Shown here in pieces: positions 1 through 7,158 of a DNA stretch of 64,000 bases. The stretch's first letter is position 1; each line of letters opens with the position of its first letter. Origin of the DNA: RGIG3002 sp964449325 (GTDB lineage: Bacteria; Bacillota; Clostridia; Lachnospirales; Lachnospiraceae); assembly GCA_964449325.1 (NCBI GenBank), contig CAYUYJ010000014.1:20649-84648 (forward strand). The letters are read 5' to 3'. The notes under the pieces were generated by a model. It saw only the letters and a list, made by a program, of their open reading frames with translations. It had not been told where the DNA came from and ran no database searches. A program made the position numbers and the translations under genes.

Positions 1-1
1 C

Positions 2-307
2 AAGGATGAGCTTCCACCGCGTATTATGGTACAGGTAAAGAGTCAGGATAGTGATATTAAGGAATCTACTATTCAATCCTTAAAAGGTGCAATGCGTGAG
101 GGTGATTATGGCTTGTTTGTTACGCTTTCTAACTATACAAAGAATGCCCAGAAATATCTTGAAAGTACACCGATTATCCGTGGTATCAATGGTACCGAGC
201 TGGTAGAACTGATTTTGAAATATTATGACAAATTGAGCGAAAAGTACCGCAAAATGATTCCGTTGAAGATGGTATATATTCCGGTGGCGAAAGAGGATGC
301 GGAGTAG
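2..307 (+). CDS. Mrr-type restriction endonuclease, C-terminal part (5' end outside window)
   Basis: The reading frame is open from base 2, so the gene starts upstream of the window; an internal Met at 26 is not the start. About 101 residues remain. They carry the Gln-x-Lys element (VQVKSQ) and following segment (GLFVTLSNYT, then GINGTELVELI) typical of the catalytic domain of Mrr-family PD-(D/E)xK nucleases, which cut modified or foreign DNA. It ends 45 bases before the next gene on the same strand, so the two may be co-transcribed. The family call rests on the C-terminal part only; which DNA it attacks cannot be told. Confidence 0.7.
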   Translation, partial: KDELPPRIMVQVKSQDSDIKESTIQSLKGAMREGDYGLFVTLSNYTKNAQKYLESTPIIRGINGTELVELILKYYDKLSEKYRKMIPLKMVYIPVAKEDAE

Positions 308-352
308 AGAAAATTTGGATAACAAGAGATACTATATTAGGGAGATGATTTA

Positions 353-1285
353 TTGGCAGAAAAGATAGAGACACAGTATAAATTTAAAGACCATGATTTA
401 GAAGAATTATGGTATATAATGTATGTATTGTCAGATTCAATGTTTACATCTCCCAGAAGTTCAATAGGGGAAAAAGGAACATATTTTTTATCATGTGAAA
501 ATGTTATGTCCGTAATGAATACATTGGTTTCCATTGATTTCTGCGCCGATAGAGAACATTTTTCGGATGCATTTACATTGGCAAGAAAGTATAGAGATGA
601 TCTAATGCAATATGTGTATCTATTAAATGTTGTTTCTAGGATTCGTGGTCTTTCAGATGAGGAGTTAAATAAATATGATATAACAGATGTGCAATCATTT
701 ATGAAGATGATTGAAACGGAAATAACTCTTTTAGCATCCGGAGAAACAAAGAATAAAGAACAAAAGGCGGTTGAAGCGTGGTTTTACAAGGAATTGGAAA
801 TGGATACGCATTCAAAGGATAGAAAAGACTATTTTGACACATCTAAGTACAAGCGCCATCTTGAAAATTCAAATGATAAATTGAAACATATTATGAGTTC
901 ATATTTTGAAAATATATGGCGAACTGTTGATAGAAAATTAAATAATTATGTGCATGGAAATGGTGTGAATTATATTTCTGTAAATTATGTCAGAAATATA
1001 GAATCAAGTACAATACATAATGAACTGATTGAAATTATGAAAAATATCACATCCATTTTTTTGAGTGCCTTAGCGATGGTAGATGCAACTCAAATGCGTT
1101 CTACAGATTACTTAGATGCATTAGAATTTGATGAGAAACTGATAGAAGGTTCTCAGTATTGGGTGGCGCCATGCATAGTTGAGTATATGGAAAAGAATTT
1201 TCCTAAAATAGATAAAGGACTATTGCAGTATATAGAAGATAATAATGATTATGGTATGAAGTTTTGCGCGTGTGATTATGAATAA
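353..1285 (+). CDS. Protein of unknown function, possible HEPN-like domain
   Basis: The frame encodes 310 residues from a TTG start preceded by GGAG at 341-344. I do not recognise the family. The protein is acidic, mostly helical in appearance and has no signal peptide or membrane segment. Around residues 200-210 it has RKLNNYVHGNG, an Arg-x6-His arrangement of the kind seen in HEPN ribonuclease domains, where R-x4-6-H is the catalytic motif. That resemblance is only a motif match. The gene lies directly behind the Mrr-type nuclease and in front of an XRE regulator and an AbiE pair, a neighbourhood typical of anti-phage genes. Codon use is AT-rich like the rest of the island. Confidence 0.55.
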   Translation: MAEKIETQYKFKDHDLEELWYIMYVLSDSMFTSPRSSIGEKGTYFLSCENVMSVMNTLVSIDFCADREHFSDAFTLARKYRDDLMQYVYLLNVVSRIRGLSDEELNKYDITDVQSFMKMIETEITLLASGETKNKEQKAVEAWFYKELEMDTHSKDRKDYFDTSKYKRHLENSNDKLKHIMSSYFENIWRTVDRKLNNYVHGNGVNYISVNYVRNIESSTIHNELIEIMKNITSIFLSALAMVDATQMRSTDYLDALEFDEKLIEGSQYWVAPCIVEYMEKNFPKIDKGLLQYIEDNNDYGMKFCACDYE

Positions 1286-1310
1286 AAAGTAATTGTGCGA
1301 ACAAAAATTG

Positions 1311-1326
1311 TGGCGACATGTCGCCA
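1311..1326. promoter_or_regulatory. 16-bp perfect palindrome upstream of XRE gene
   Basis: The bases TGGCGACATGTCGCCA form a perfect 16-bp palindrome 24 bases before the start codon at 1351. It is flanked by AAAATT on the left and AATTTT on the right, which extends the symmetry with a two-base slip. It also contains the triplet ATG, but an upstream start there has no ribosome binding site. The position suits an operator for autoregulation by the XRE protein; that is inference. Confidence 0.5.
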
Positions 1327-1350
1327 ATTTTAAGAAAGGGGATTGTAGAA

Positions 1351-1665
1351 ATGTATCAGCCCATCGATCAAGTCAAAACCGGTATAAAACTGAAAATGCT
1401 ACTGAAGGCAGCAGGTTACGATGTGAAGTACATTCAGGAGTATCTCCATCTGTCCTGTCCGCAATCCATATACCGATGGTTTAAGGGCAAGGTGCTTCCT
1501 TCGGTGGAACATTTATGTGCGTTGAGTAAATTGCTGAATGTACATATGGAAGACTTGCTGGTGTTGCAGGGAGAATCTGTTATCTACAGCATGATTGACT
1601 TGTCCAATGACACTACTACAAAGCGACTGCTGACCTATGCAAAATATCTTCAGAAGGTGGCATAA
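1351..1665 (+). CDS. XRE-family helix-turn-helix regulator (small)
   Basis: The protein has 104 residues. The start at 1351 is chosen because AAAGGGG lies a few bases upstream; an ATG at 1318 sits inside the palindrome and lacks a binding site. Residues about 12-65 form a Cro/C1-type HTH: YIQEYLHLSCPQSIYRWFKG, then LPSVEHLCALSKLLNV, ending in MEDLLV. The remaining 35 residues are an unassigned tail. Proteins of this type usually bind palindromic operators, and a perfect palindrome lies directly upstream. It may control the genes of this small cluster. No cognate toxin can be named with confidence. Confidence 0.75.
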   Translation: MYQPIDQVKTGIKLKMLLKAAGYDVKYIQEYLHLSCPQSIYRWFKGKVLPSVEHLCALSKLLNVHMEDLLVLQGESVIYSMIDLSNDTTTKRLLTYAKYLQKVA

Positions 1666-1692
1666 GCCTATTGGACTATCTGTCCAATGACA
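1601..1692. repeat. Two copies of TGTCCAATGACA, 80 bp apart
   Basis: TGTCCAATGACA occurs at 1601-1612, inside the end of the XRE gene, and again at 1681-1692, in front of the next gene. Each copy is itself a dyad (TGTC-N4-GACA). The second copy also overlaps an inverted repeat TTGGAC (1671-1676) / GTCCAA (1682-1687). The arrangement suggests paired operator sites for a regulator acting on the downstream promoter, possibly the XRE protein. Confidence 0.4.
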
Positions 1693-1757
1693 AATTAAAT
1701 AGTATAAATTATCCTCTTATTAAGCCTGAGTGACAGGTGACGATAGGAGGATTTTTT

Positions 1758-2153
1758 ATGCAGAAAAATAAGTGTGTTTATGAAGTGTCGCTGACGAAGC
1801 AGGAGTTTGTAGATATTCTTAACAGGCTCCGGGAAGCAACAGAATTGGTGGACAAGGTGGAGGCGTTGTTTCGTGACAGCAGGGAGAACCTGGAATGTGA
1901 TTTTTGCAATGGTGCCGGATTACAGATATCTCATGAAGGAATTGTAGTAAAACTCCTGGAAAGATTGATGCGGGATAATGCCGGGAACATCTCGTATTTT
2001 ATCTATGAATTAGATTACGGAAAAACGTATCAGGAAGGTTGCATTTCTGACCAAAGCGGTAATATTGATTTCAGTACACCGGAGAAGTTGTATGATTACC
2101 TAATGAAAGAATATAGCTTAAAAAATGGTAGTGACAATAATGCAGAAGAATGA
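1758..2153 (+). CDS. Conserved hypothetical protein
   Basis: The protein has 131 residues, starting at 1758 behind AGGAGG (1746-1751); a GTG at 1737 would lie upstream of that site and is rejected. I do not recognise a named family. The sequence is acidic and soluble, has a Cys pair (ECDFCNG) near residue 48, and shows a mixed alpha/beta segment (ISYFIYELDYGKTY) in the middle. It has no signal peptide. The leader contains complementary TATCCTC and GAGGAT stretches that could mask the ribosome binding site. Its place between an XRE regulator and another small unknown protein suggests mobile-element cargo. Confidence 0.6.
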   Translation: MQKNKCVYEVSLTKQEFVDILNRLREATELVDKVEALFRDSRENLECDFCNGAGLQISHEGIVVKLLERLMRDNAGNISYFIYELDYGKTYQEGCISDQSGNIDFSTPEKLYDYLMKEYSLKNGSDNNAEE

Positions 2154-2200
2154 GGTGAGAGTAATAATGTTACGGATAAAAGAAGCGGAGGAGAATGGTC

Positions 2201-2764
2201 ATGGGGACTAATTACTATTTTATGAGCAAGAATAAAGAGTTGATGCAGACTTGTTTTGCCGGGAAAACTGAATGCGGTGTACTTGAAGAGGAGTATTCCA
2301 TTGTAGATGAGCCTTTTCTTGGATACCGGTGCCACCTGAATAAACTAAGCTATGGATGGCGACCGTTGTTTCAGAAACATAAAGCTTTTGATAGTTTCCG
2401 AAAGCTGGAGGAATTTTATTGGGAACATCAGGCCGATTTGGAGATTTATGATGAATACGGGAAAAAGTATTCTTGGGAAGAGTATTTTGAAACAGTTTAC
2501 GAACATAGCCGACGCAGCACCGAACCTGTGAAGTGGGTATATGAAGTAGATCCTATGTTTTCGAGCAAAGAACCTAGCCTGCACACCGTTAGTTGCTGTG
2601 AAGACGAAGCAGAGCTTTATGTACCATTTAATCATATGGAGTATGAAGAAACGTTGAACAAAGCAAGGTCTAAATTCTGTGTATACGAACGAAGGTATGG
2701 AGAAGAAAAGTATTGGAGCGATCCGGAGTATTTGTTTGATTGGACGGAAGGGGAGTTTATGTAG
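2201..2764 (+). CDS. Hypothetical protein beginning MGTNYYF
   Basis: The protein has 187 residues. The ATG at 2201 is preferred over the ATG at 2195 because it gives better spacing from GGAGGA and starts with MGTNYYF, an opening I associate with small phage- and element-borne proteins of unknown function. The chain is rich in Tyr, Trp and Glu, has no membrane segment and no catalytic motif that I can identify. It follows the preceding gene by 47 bases on the same strand, so the two may share a transcript. Function unknown. Confidence 0.6.
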   Translation: MGTNYYFMSKNKELMQTCFAGKTECGVLEEEYSIVDEPFLGYRCHLNKLSYGWRPLFQKHKAFDSFRKLEEFYWEHQADLEIYDEYGKKYSWEEYFETVYEHSRRSTEPVKWVYEVDPMFSSKEPSLHTVSCCEDEAELYVPFNHMEYEETLNKARSKFCVYERRYGEEKYWSDPEYLFDWTEGEFM

Positions 2765-2822
2765 GGTTTCATATTACACATATGATGCTTGCATATTACA
2801 AATAATTTACGGAAGAATATAA

Positions 2823-2881
2823 TTGACATAGTTTGCGTCAGAGAATATAATAGACTTAATAAAATAGAATTATAAAGTCTA
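2823..2881 (+). promoter_or_regulatory. Consensus sigma-A promoter with inverted repeat, upstream of abiE
   Basis: TTGACA (2823-2828) and TATAAT (2846-2851) are separated by exactly 17 bases, a perfect housekeeping promoter. Directly behind lies an inverted repeat TAGACTT (2851-2857) / AAGTCTA (2875-2881), covering the likely transcription start. AbiEi antitoxins are known to repress their own operon by binding inverted repeats in the promoter, so this is the likely operator. Confidence 0.7.
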
Positions 2882-2906
2882 AAACATTAAGAAAGGAGAA
2901 AAGACG

Positions 2907-3530
2907 ATGCTGTACAATTATATAAAAGAACATTACAAAGAAGCAGAGCCGATTTTCTTTTCGGATTTGGAGAGAGAGGATATTACGAAGTCTGCATTAA
3001 ATCAGCAGTTGAAAAAACTCTGTGAAAAAGGTCTTCTGCAGAAATATGATACTGGGGTATATTTTATTCCAAAGAAGACACTACTAAATTCTACCATTGG
3101 TCCTAATGCGGATATGGTGGCAAGATATCGATTTATCTCTAAAGGGGATAATATCGATGGTTTCTATGGGGGCAATTCCTTTGCTAACCAGATAGGGATT
3201 ACTACACAGGTTCCGCGAGTGGTTGAGATTGTAAGTAATAATACCAACTCGTCAGACAGAGAGGTTCGGATTGGTAATAGAAGATTTTATGTGAGAAAAC
3301 CAATCGTACAAATAACAAAAGAGAATGTGTATGTGTTACAGATGCTGGAGCTGCTGAAAAATCTTGATGCGTATTTAGATTATTCCTATGTGGAGGCACG
3401 GGAGAAATTCGCAGAGTATATATCCATTCATGGAATCACAAGAAGTGATGTGGATTTGTATATCAGAAAGTATCCGATGTCTACGTTTAAATACTATTAT
3501 GAATTGGAGTTAAATCATGTACTTGCATAA
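2907..3530 (+). CDS. AbiEi-type antitoxin / transcriptional regulator
   Basis: The protein has 207 residues with GAAAGGAG ahead of the start. The first 60 residues form a winged-helix domain (SALNQQLKKLCEKGLLQKYDTGVYFIP) and the rest is an AbiEi-like C-terminal region (GGNSFANQIGITTQVP, then VVEIVSNN). In type IV toxin-antitoxin systems the antitoxin does not bind the toxin but represses the operon and counters the toxin's effect. The gene overlaps the toxin gene by 14 bases, the usual arrangement. A consensus promoter and inverted repeat lie directly upstream. The family call is firm at the level of the pair; the match of the C-terminus to the classical lactococcal AbiEi is distant. Confidence 0.8.
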   Translation: MLYNYIKEHYKEAEPIFFSDLEREDITKSALNQQLKKLCEKGLLQKYDTGVYFIPKKTLLNSTIGPNADMVARYRFISKGDNIDGFYGGNSFANQIGITTQVPRVVEIVSNNTNSSDREVRIGNRRFYVRKPIVQITKENVYVLQMLELLKNLDAYLDYSYVEAREKFAEYISIHGITRSDVDLYIRKYPMSTFKYYYELELNHVLA

Positions 3531-4434
3531 AGAAAATAGAGAATTATTTCGCGATGCAATTTTGCTGGCTTCACAGAAACTGGAGGTCAGTGAAGATATC
3601 GTGGAGAAAGATTATTATGTCACTTTGATTTTGAAGAAGCTTTCTACGATTGAATATCCGGTTGTATTTAAGGGCGGTACATCTCTTTCCAAAGCCTTTC
3701 ATGTAATTGACCGGTTCTCTGAGGATATCGACATTACATTTACAGAGCATCTGGGTGAAGCTAGAAGAAAGAAACTGAAATATAACATATTGAAGCCTAT
3801 TGCGGATGAGTTAGGGCTTGTGATTCGTAACTTTGATTCAATTGAAAGTGATAAAAATCTGAATCATTATGATTTTTATTATGAGTCAGTGGTAGGGGAT
3901 AGAGTTATCAATGCCATTCCGCCTTATGTTAAGTTGGAAACATCCTTGATGTCCTATGCATTTCCTACAGAAGAAAAGGAGCTGGGGAATTATATATTGG
4001 ATGCCCTCGGAACTGAAGAAGAAGAGCTTATTACAACATATGATTTGAGGACATTCCCTATGCGTGTTCAGTCATTGAACCGTACCCTGATTGATAAAGT
4101 TTTTGCTGTATGCGATTATTACCTACAGGGCAAGGCTCACAGAAATGCAAGACATTTGTATGATATTTATAAGCTGACAGAGAATGTGGAGATTGACGAT
4201 AATTTCTTGAAGCTTGTAAAAGAAGTACGTGCACATAGAATTGATATGGGAAGAGAAATTGCTCCGGCAGCACCTCTGGACGTTGATATTTTAGAGTTAG
4301 CCCGGAAAGTATGTGATGAAGATTTTTACAAAGAAGATTATCGGGAGACCACTCTCAAATTGATTTCAGATTCTTTAGAGTATGAGATGTTGAAGAGGCA
4401 TTATAGGGAATTGGCGGAGAAGATATTTGCCTGA
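3517..4434 (+). CDS. AbiEii-type nucleotidyltransferase toxin
   Basis: The protein has 305 residues and starts within the antitoxin gene. Residues 51-74 carry the nucleotidyltransferase signature: FKGGTSLSK (51-59) followed by the catalytic pair D70-x-D72 in EDIDITF. AbiEii/MenT-type toxins transfer nucleotides to cellular RNA (tRNA in studied members) and stop growth, giving abortive infection. The length and the C-terminal helical part (RHLYDIYKL near residue 210) fit the AbiEii/DUF1814 family. It completes the operon with the upstream antitoxin. No truncation is visible. Confidence 0.85.
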   Translation: MYLHKENRELFRDAILLASQKLEVSEDIVEKDYYVTLILKKLSTIEYPVVFKGGTSLSKAFHVIDRFSEDIDITFTEHLGEARRKKLKYNILKPIADELGLVIRNFDSIESDKNLNHYDFYYESVVGDRVINAIPPYVKLETSLMSYAFPTEEKELGNYILDALGTEEEELITTYDLRTFPMRVQSLNRTLIDKVFAVCDYYLQGKAHRNARHLYDIYKLTENVEIDDNFLKLVKEVRAHRIDMGREIAPAAPLDVDILELARKVCDEDFYKEDYRETTLKLISDSLEYEMLKRHYRELAEKIFA

Positions 4435-4480
4435 TATGTTTTTCTATTCCAAAAGATGTAAAATGGAGTAGAATATGTAA

Positions 4481-4509
4481 TTGACATAGCAGTCTGAATG
4501 GCATATTAT
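4481..4509 (+). promoter_or_regulatory. Near-consensus promoter without a downstream gene
   Basis: TTGACA (4481-4486), a 17-base spacer and TATTAT (4504-4509) form a strong promoter 47 bases after the abiE toxin gene. No open frame of any length with a ribosome binding site follows; the next signals are two terminators at 4624 and 4694. Confidence 0.6.
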
Positions 4510-4623
4510 TATTCATACAAAGGTCTCCATTAACCTTATGGTTTTGAACTATAGAAGAGATGAACATTAAAGAAAATATTATGTTATAGTTTGGGCTGGT
4601 CGAAAGATCTGGGTCCATCAGCA

Positions 4624-4648
4624 GATGGGGAGGTTCCCCATCAATTTT
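4624..4648 (+). terminator. Rho-independent terminator
   Basis: GATGGGGA / TCCCCATC pair perfectly over 8 bp with a 3-base loop (4624-4642), followed by AATTTTT. It would end transcripts of the abiE operon and of the candidate small RNA. Confidence 0.7.
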
Positions 4649-4693
4649 TCATAATATATTTGGAATTGCGGCGGACGTCTGCGGACTATGCCT

Positions 4694-4727
4694 AAGGGAG
4701 TTGGATGCGTCCGGCTTCCTTTTTTTA
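4694..4727 (+). terminator. Rho-independent terminator, second
   Basis: AAGGGAGTTGG (4694-4704) pairs with CCGGCTTCCTT (4711-4721) through 11 positions including three G-T pairs, with a 6-base loop and a run of seven T. Confidence 0.6.
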
Positions 4728-4778
4728 TGTTTATGTAAAGATACACACGAGAGCAACTTGTGTGTACTTATACTTTAA

Positions 4779-5050
4779 TGTGTATCACACCTTGTATTCC
4801 GTCATTTTTGTTCGCCCATCCTAAGCTCATTCGAGGTGTGATACATCCGCAAAACATAATTCCGTTCGCCCACCCTGTCACTAATCAGCGAAGGTCGAAC
4901 GAATTTCGAAAAGAATGAATTTCGAAAAGAATCATTTTACATTCCAGTTCGTCCATGCTACAATATCCTCAGGTGGACGAAAACGGTGTCGTTCGGATGC
5001 GGACAAAAGGGGCGTGATACACAAGGTGTTTCCCCGAATCCGTGATACGA
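4779..5050. repeat. Cluster of short direct and inverted repeats next to the tuf fragment
   Basis: This stretch has no gene. It holds TGTATCACACCT (4781-4792) and its inverse AGGTGTGATACA (4834-4845); GTGATAC again at 5014 and 5042; GTTCGCCCA at 4810 and 4864 with a variant GTTCGTCCA at 4947; TTCGTCCA (4948-4955) facing TGGACGAA (4974-4981); and a perfect tandem duplication of GAATTTCGAAAAGAAT (4901-4916 and 4917-4932). Such clusters next to an attachment site are typical of recombinase arm-type sites or of an element's origin region. The role is inferred. Confidence 0.5.
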
Positions 5051-5164
5051 ATCTGCAACATTTCCCCCGGAAAAAGTAAAAATAATAGGTAAAATACCCA
5101 TAAAATGAGTCACAAAACGGCAAAATCCGTAACAAATAAGTTTCTAAACACAGCCAAATCAGAC

Positions 5165-5218
5165 CGTGAAGGTGGTAGAACAGTAGGTTCAGGCCGTGTT
5201 GCTACAATTATTGAGTAA
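5165..5218 (+). pseudogene. tuf: 3' terminal fragment of tuf (EF-Tu); probable island attachment site
   Basis: Bases 5165-5218 translate as REGGRTVGSGRVATIIE and a TAA stop, the exact C-terminal end of elongation factor Tu in Clostridia. Homology stops abruptly: the codons before it (about 5140-5164) do not match EF-Tu. A strong terminator follows at 5251, so the native end of a tuf transcription unit is preserved while the rest of the gene is missing. The best explanation is an element that integrated into the 3' end of tuf. The intact gene, restored by the element's own copy of the 3' end, would then lie upstream of the window, and this fragment marks the distal junction. Confidence 0.8.
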
Positions 5219-5250
5219 TTGTAAAATTTGATATAGTTTTACGTTAACAG

Positions 5251-5294
5251 AAAGCGGTATAGTTCTTGTACTTACAAGGATTGTACCGCTTTTT
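5251..5294 (+). terminator. Terminator behind the tuf fragment
   Basis: AAAGCGGTA (5251-5259) pairs perfectly with TACCGCTTT (5284-5292). An inner stem CTTGTA/TACAAG and a T run complete it. Probably the original tuf terminator. Confidence 0.85.
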
Positions 5295-5420
5295 GAATGT
5301 AAAAATTTATTTTAAATATTATTAAGATACAAGTCTGTTTTATTGGACTTGTAGATAATAGCAAAACAATAATGATGACAAAAGATATAGGCAATACATA
5401 TTTAAGCAGATGCTTGCCAT

Positions 5421-5531
5421 ACTGATATAAAAAAGGTATACCATGAATTGTTTGATGATGCATTAGAGTGTTATAATGCAAAGCAGAAACGAAGTGACTG
5501 GAAGATTGATAGCCTAATGCAAAATAATTGA
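5421..5531 (+). pseudogene. Fragment of a MobV/Pre-like plasmid mobilisation protein
   Basis: In one frame, ending in TGA at 5529-5531, the bases encode YHELFDDALECYNAKQKR followed by SDWKID. This closely resembles the segment YHELFD-ALE-YNAKQKR-DR-I found in plasmid recombination/mobilisation (MobV, Pre) proteins of Firmicutes elements. No start codon or upstream domain remains, and the frame closes soon after. It is a remnant of a second or older element next to the tuf end. The rest of 5295-5604 shows only an inverted repeat TACAAGTC/GACTTGTA near 5327-5352 and AT-rich sequence. Confidence 0.5.
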
Positions 5532-5604
5532 TGTTATGATATAATTTCTATTGTGAGTTGCAGTATTAATTCGATGAAATTGTGCAGAGGTTTTAGAATA
5601 CAAA

Positions 5605-6597
5605 ATGAAAAGGAAAATAGAAAAAATTATAATTAAAATCATTTGCGTATGCTTGAGTTTCTGCGTAATATGCCCAATTGTTATGACTATTATACATGGT
5701 ATAGTTATGGGGAAATATGATTACGACAGATATGATGCTGATTATTATTTGGTTTATGATGATGTTAAGAATGAGTATCCAAGGAAAACAATACTCTTTG
5801 AATCTGGTAAAAATACTTTGTCTGCATATTTGTATGGGGAAAGTAATGAAAAAGGCATTATTGTTGTAGCCCCGGGACATTCAGATTCGAATGATATTAA
5901 ACTGTATGAAATAAGATATTTTGTTGATGCGGGATATTCTGTTATATGCTTTGATTATACGGGGTGTTATACAAGTGAAGGTGATTCGTTCGGTGGATAC
6001 ACGCAAGCTGTTTATGATCTCGATGCATTGCTGAATTATGTAGAAAACAACGAAGAATTTAAAGATAAACTAATATATTTGTTTGGTCATAGTATGGGAG
6101 GATATGCTGTGGCAGCTGTGCTTGGAATGGAGCACAATGTGAAAGCAGTGGTTGTGGCTTCAGGATTTGACACTCCAGAAGAACAGTGGCAGTATTCGGT
6201 CAAGAAATATACAGGGGTCTTTTATTCAATAATCAAACCGTTCAATAGCTTATTTATTAGTTTAAAATATGGTACTGATAAGTCTTTATCTGCTGTGGAA
6301 GGAATTAATAATGTCAGTATTCCGGTTATGGTTATAAGTGCTGAGGACGATTCTTTTTATGGTGGTTTCAGTCCGATTTATGACAAAAGAGATGAGATAA
6401 CTAATCCCAATTGTACATTTATACTTATGGACGAAGAAAATCATAATGGGCACTATGATTATTTCCTTACTGATGAGGCAGTGGAATATCAGAAAAGCAG
6501 TCCAAAAGTAGATGTTGATAAAGAACTTTATATGGAACATGATAAAAATGTAATGCAGACGATTATTGATTTTTTTGACGTTTCACAATTACAATAA
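5605..6597 (+). CDS. Membrane-anchored alpha/beta hydrolase
   Basis: The protein has 330 residues. Residues 5-33 form one hydrophobic anchor, so the catalytic domain probably faces outside. The fold is marked by an oxyanion-loop segment VVAPGHSDSND (about 88-97) and the nucleophile elbow GHSMGG with Ser163. An acidic residue in SAEDDSF and a late His in NHNGHYD complete a plausible triad. Such proteins hydrolyse esters or peptides; the substrate cannot be told. No strong ribosome binding site is visible at the ATG. It stands alone between the tuf-end remnants and the decayed genes ahead of Wadjet. Confidence 0.8.
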   Translation: MKRKIEKIIIKIICVCLSFCVICPIVMTIIHGIVMGKYDYDRYDADYYLVYDDVKNEYPRKTILFESGKNTLSAYLYGESNEKGIIVVAPGHSDSNDIKLYEIRYFVDAGYSVICFDYTGCYTSEGDSFGGYTQAVYDLDALLNYVENNEEFKDKLIYLFGHSMGGYAVAAVLGMEHNVKAVVVASGFDTPEEQWQYSVKKYTGVFYSIIKPFNSLFISLKYGTDKSLSAVEGINNVSIPVMVISAEDDSFYGGFSPIYDKRDEITNPNCTFILMDEENHNGHYDYFLTDEAVEYQKSSPKVDVDKELYMEHDKNVMQTIIDFFDVSQLQ

Positions 6598-6630
6598 TTT
6601 GTTGCATTTAAATAGGCGTCTTGTGATTCT

Positions 6631-7158
6631 GTGCCTGAAGATATTTCGAGCAAGCTCATTAATAAATATGCATGTGGACTGATTAATACCGGAATGTTAG
6701 ACAGTTCCGATAAAGGTTATAAATCGCTTGCAGAAATAGAAAGAGATAATAAGATTTGGGAAACAGAAGATGGGATCAGAGGGTATATTTCTATTGGCAT
6801 TATAAAGTACCCGTTTGCTGTTTCTTGTGATGGGAAGTATTATAAACGTTGGGGCTCAACTTTGCAGGAACTAAATGGATTTGAATTGCAGAACTTTTTG
6901 TTGGAGCGTGTGGAGAAAACCTGGGATGCTGTTCCGATACCGGAAGTGAAAGTATCGGATTTGAGTAAGGAAGCCTTGGAAGCATTCAGAGTTAAAGCGG
7001 TTAAAAGCAATAGGATGACAGAAAGTGGAGTAAATGTTTCTGATGAATTGCTGTTAAGAAATCTGAAGATATTTGATGGTGAATATTTAACCAGAGCTGC
7101 AGTATTATTATTTCATTCCGTTCTGGGGATGTTGAGTCCTGGGGCAGAGGGTTTTTGA
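6631..7158 (+). pseudogene. Fragment of an AlbA_2-type ATP-binding regulator
   Basis: About 175 residues are open from a GTG. The stretch from about residue 55 on (FAVSCDGKYYKRWGSTLQELNG, then TWDAVPIPEVKVSDLSKEAL, then EYLTRAAVLLFH) is the middle of the AlbA_2 (Schlafen-like) ATP-binding proteins often annotated as putative transcriptional regulators. The N-terminal AlbA_2 core is missing. After the LLFH motif the sequence diverges into an unrelated tail and stops, where intact members go on for some 200 more residues. It is therefore an internal piece of a once longer gene. Confidence 0.65.

Larger units (their letters stand above)
4516..4727 (+). ncRNA. Candidate small RNA between abiE and the repeat region
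   Basis: Transcription from the promoter at 4481-4509 would begin near 4516. It would meet a perfect 8-bp GC-rich hairpin with AATTTTT behind it (4624-4648) and, if it read through, a second hairpin with seven T (4694-4727). This gives transcripts of about 130 or 210 nt with no coding capacity. I cannot match it to a known RNA family. It might be a regulatory RNA of the island, or the leftover promoter and leader of a deleted gene. Confidence 0.4.

Noticed and set aside
4355..4618. Minus-strand open frame overlapping the abiE toxin and the candidate small RNA
   Set aside because: No ribosome binding site, no family resemblance and antisense to a clear gene.
4779..5050. Possible CRISPR array
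   Set aside because: The repeats are 8-16 bp, unevenly spaced, in both orientations and not separated by spacers of constant size.
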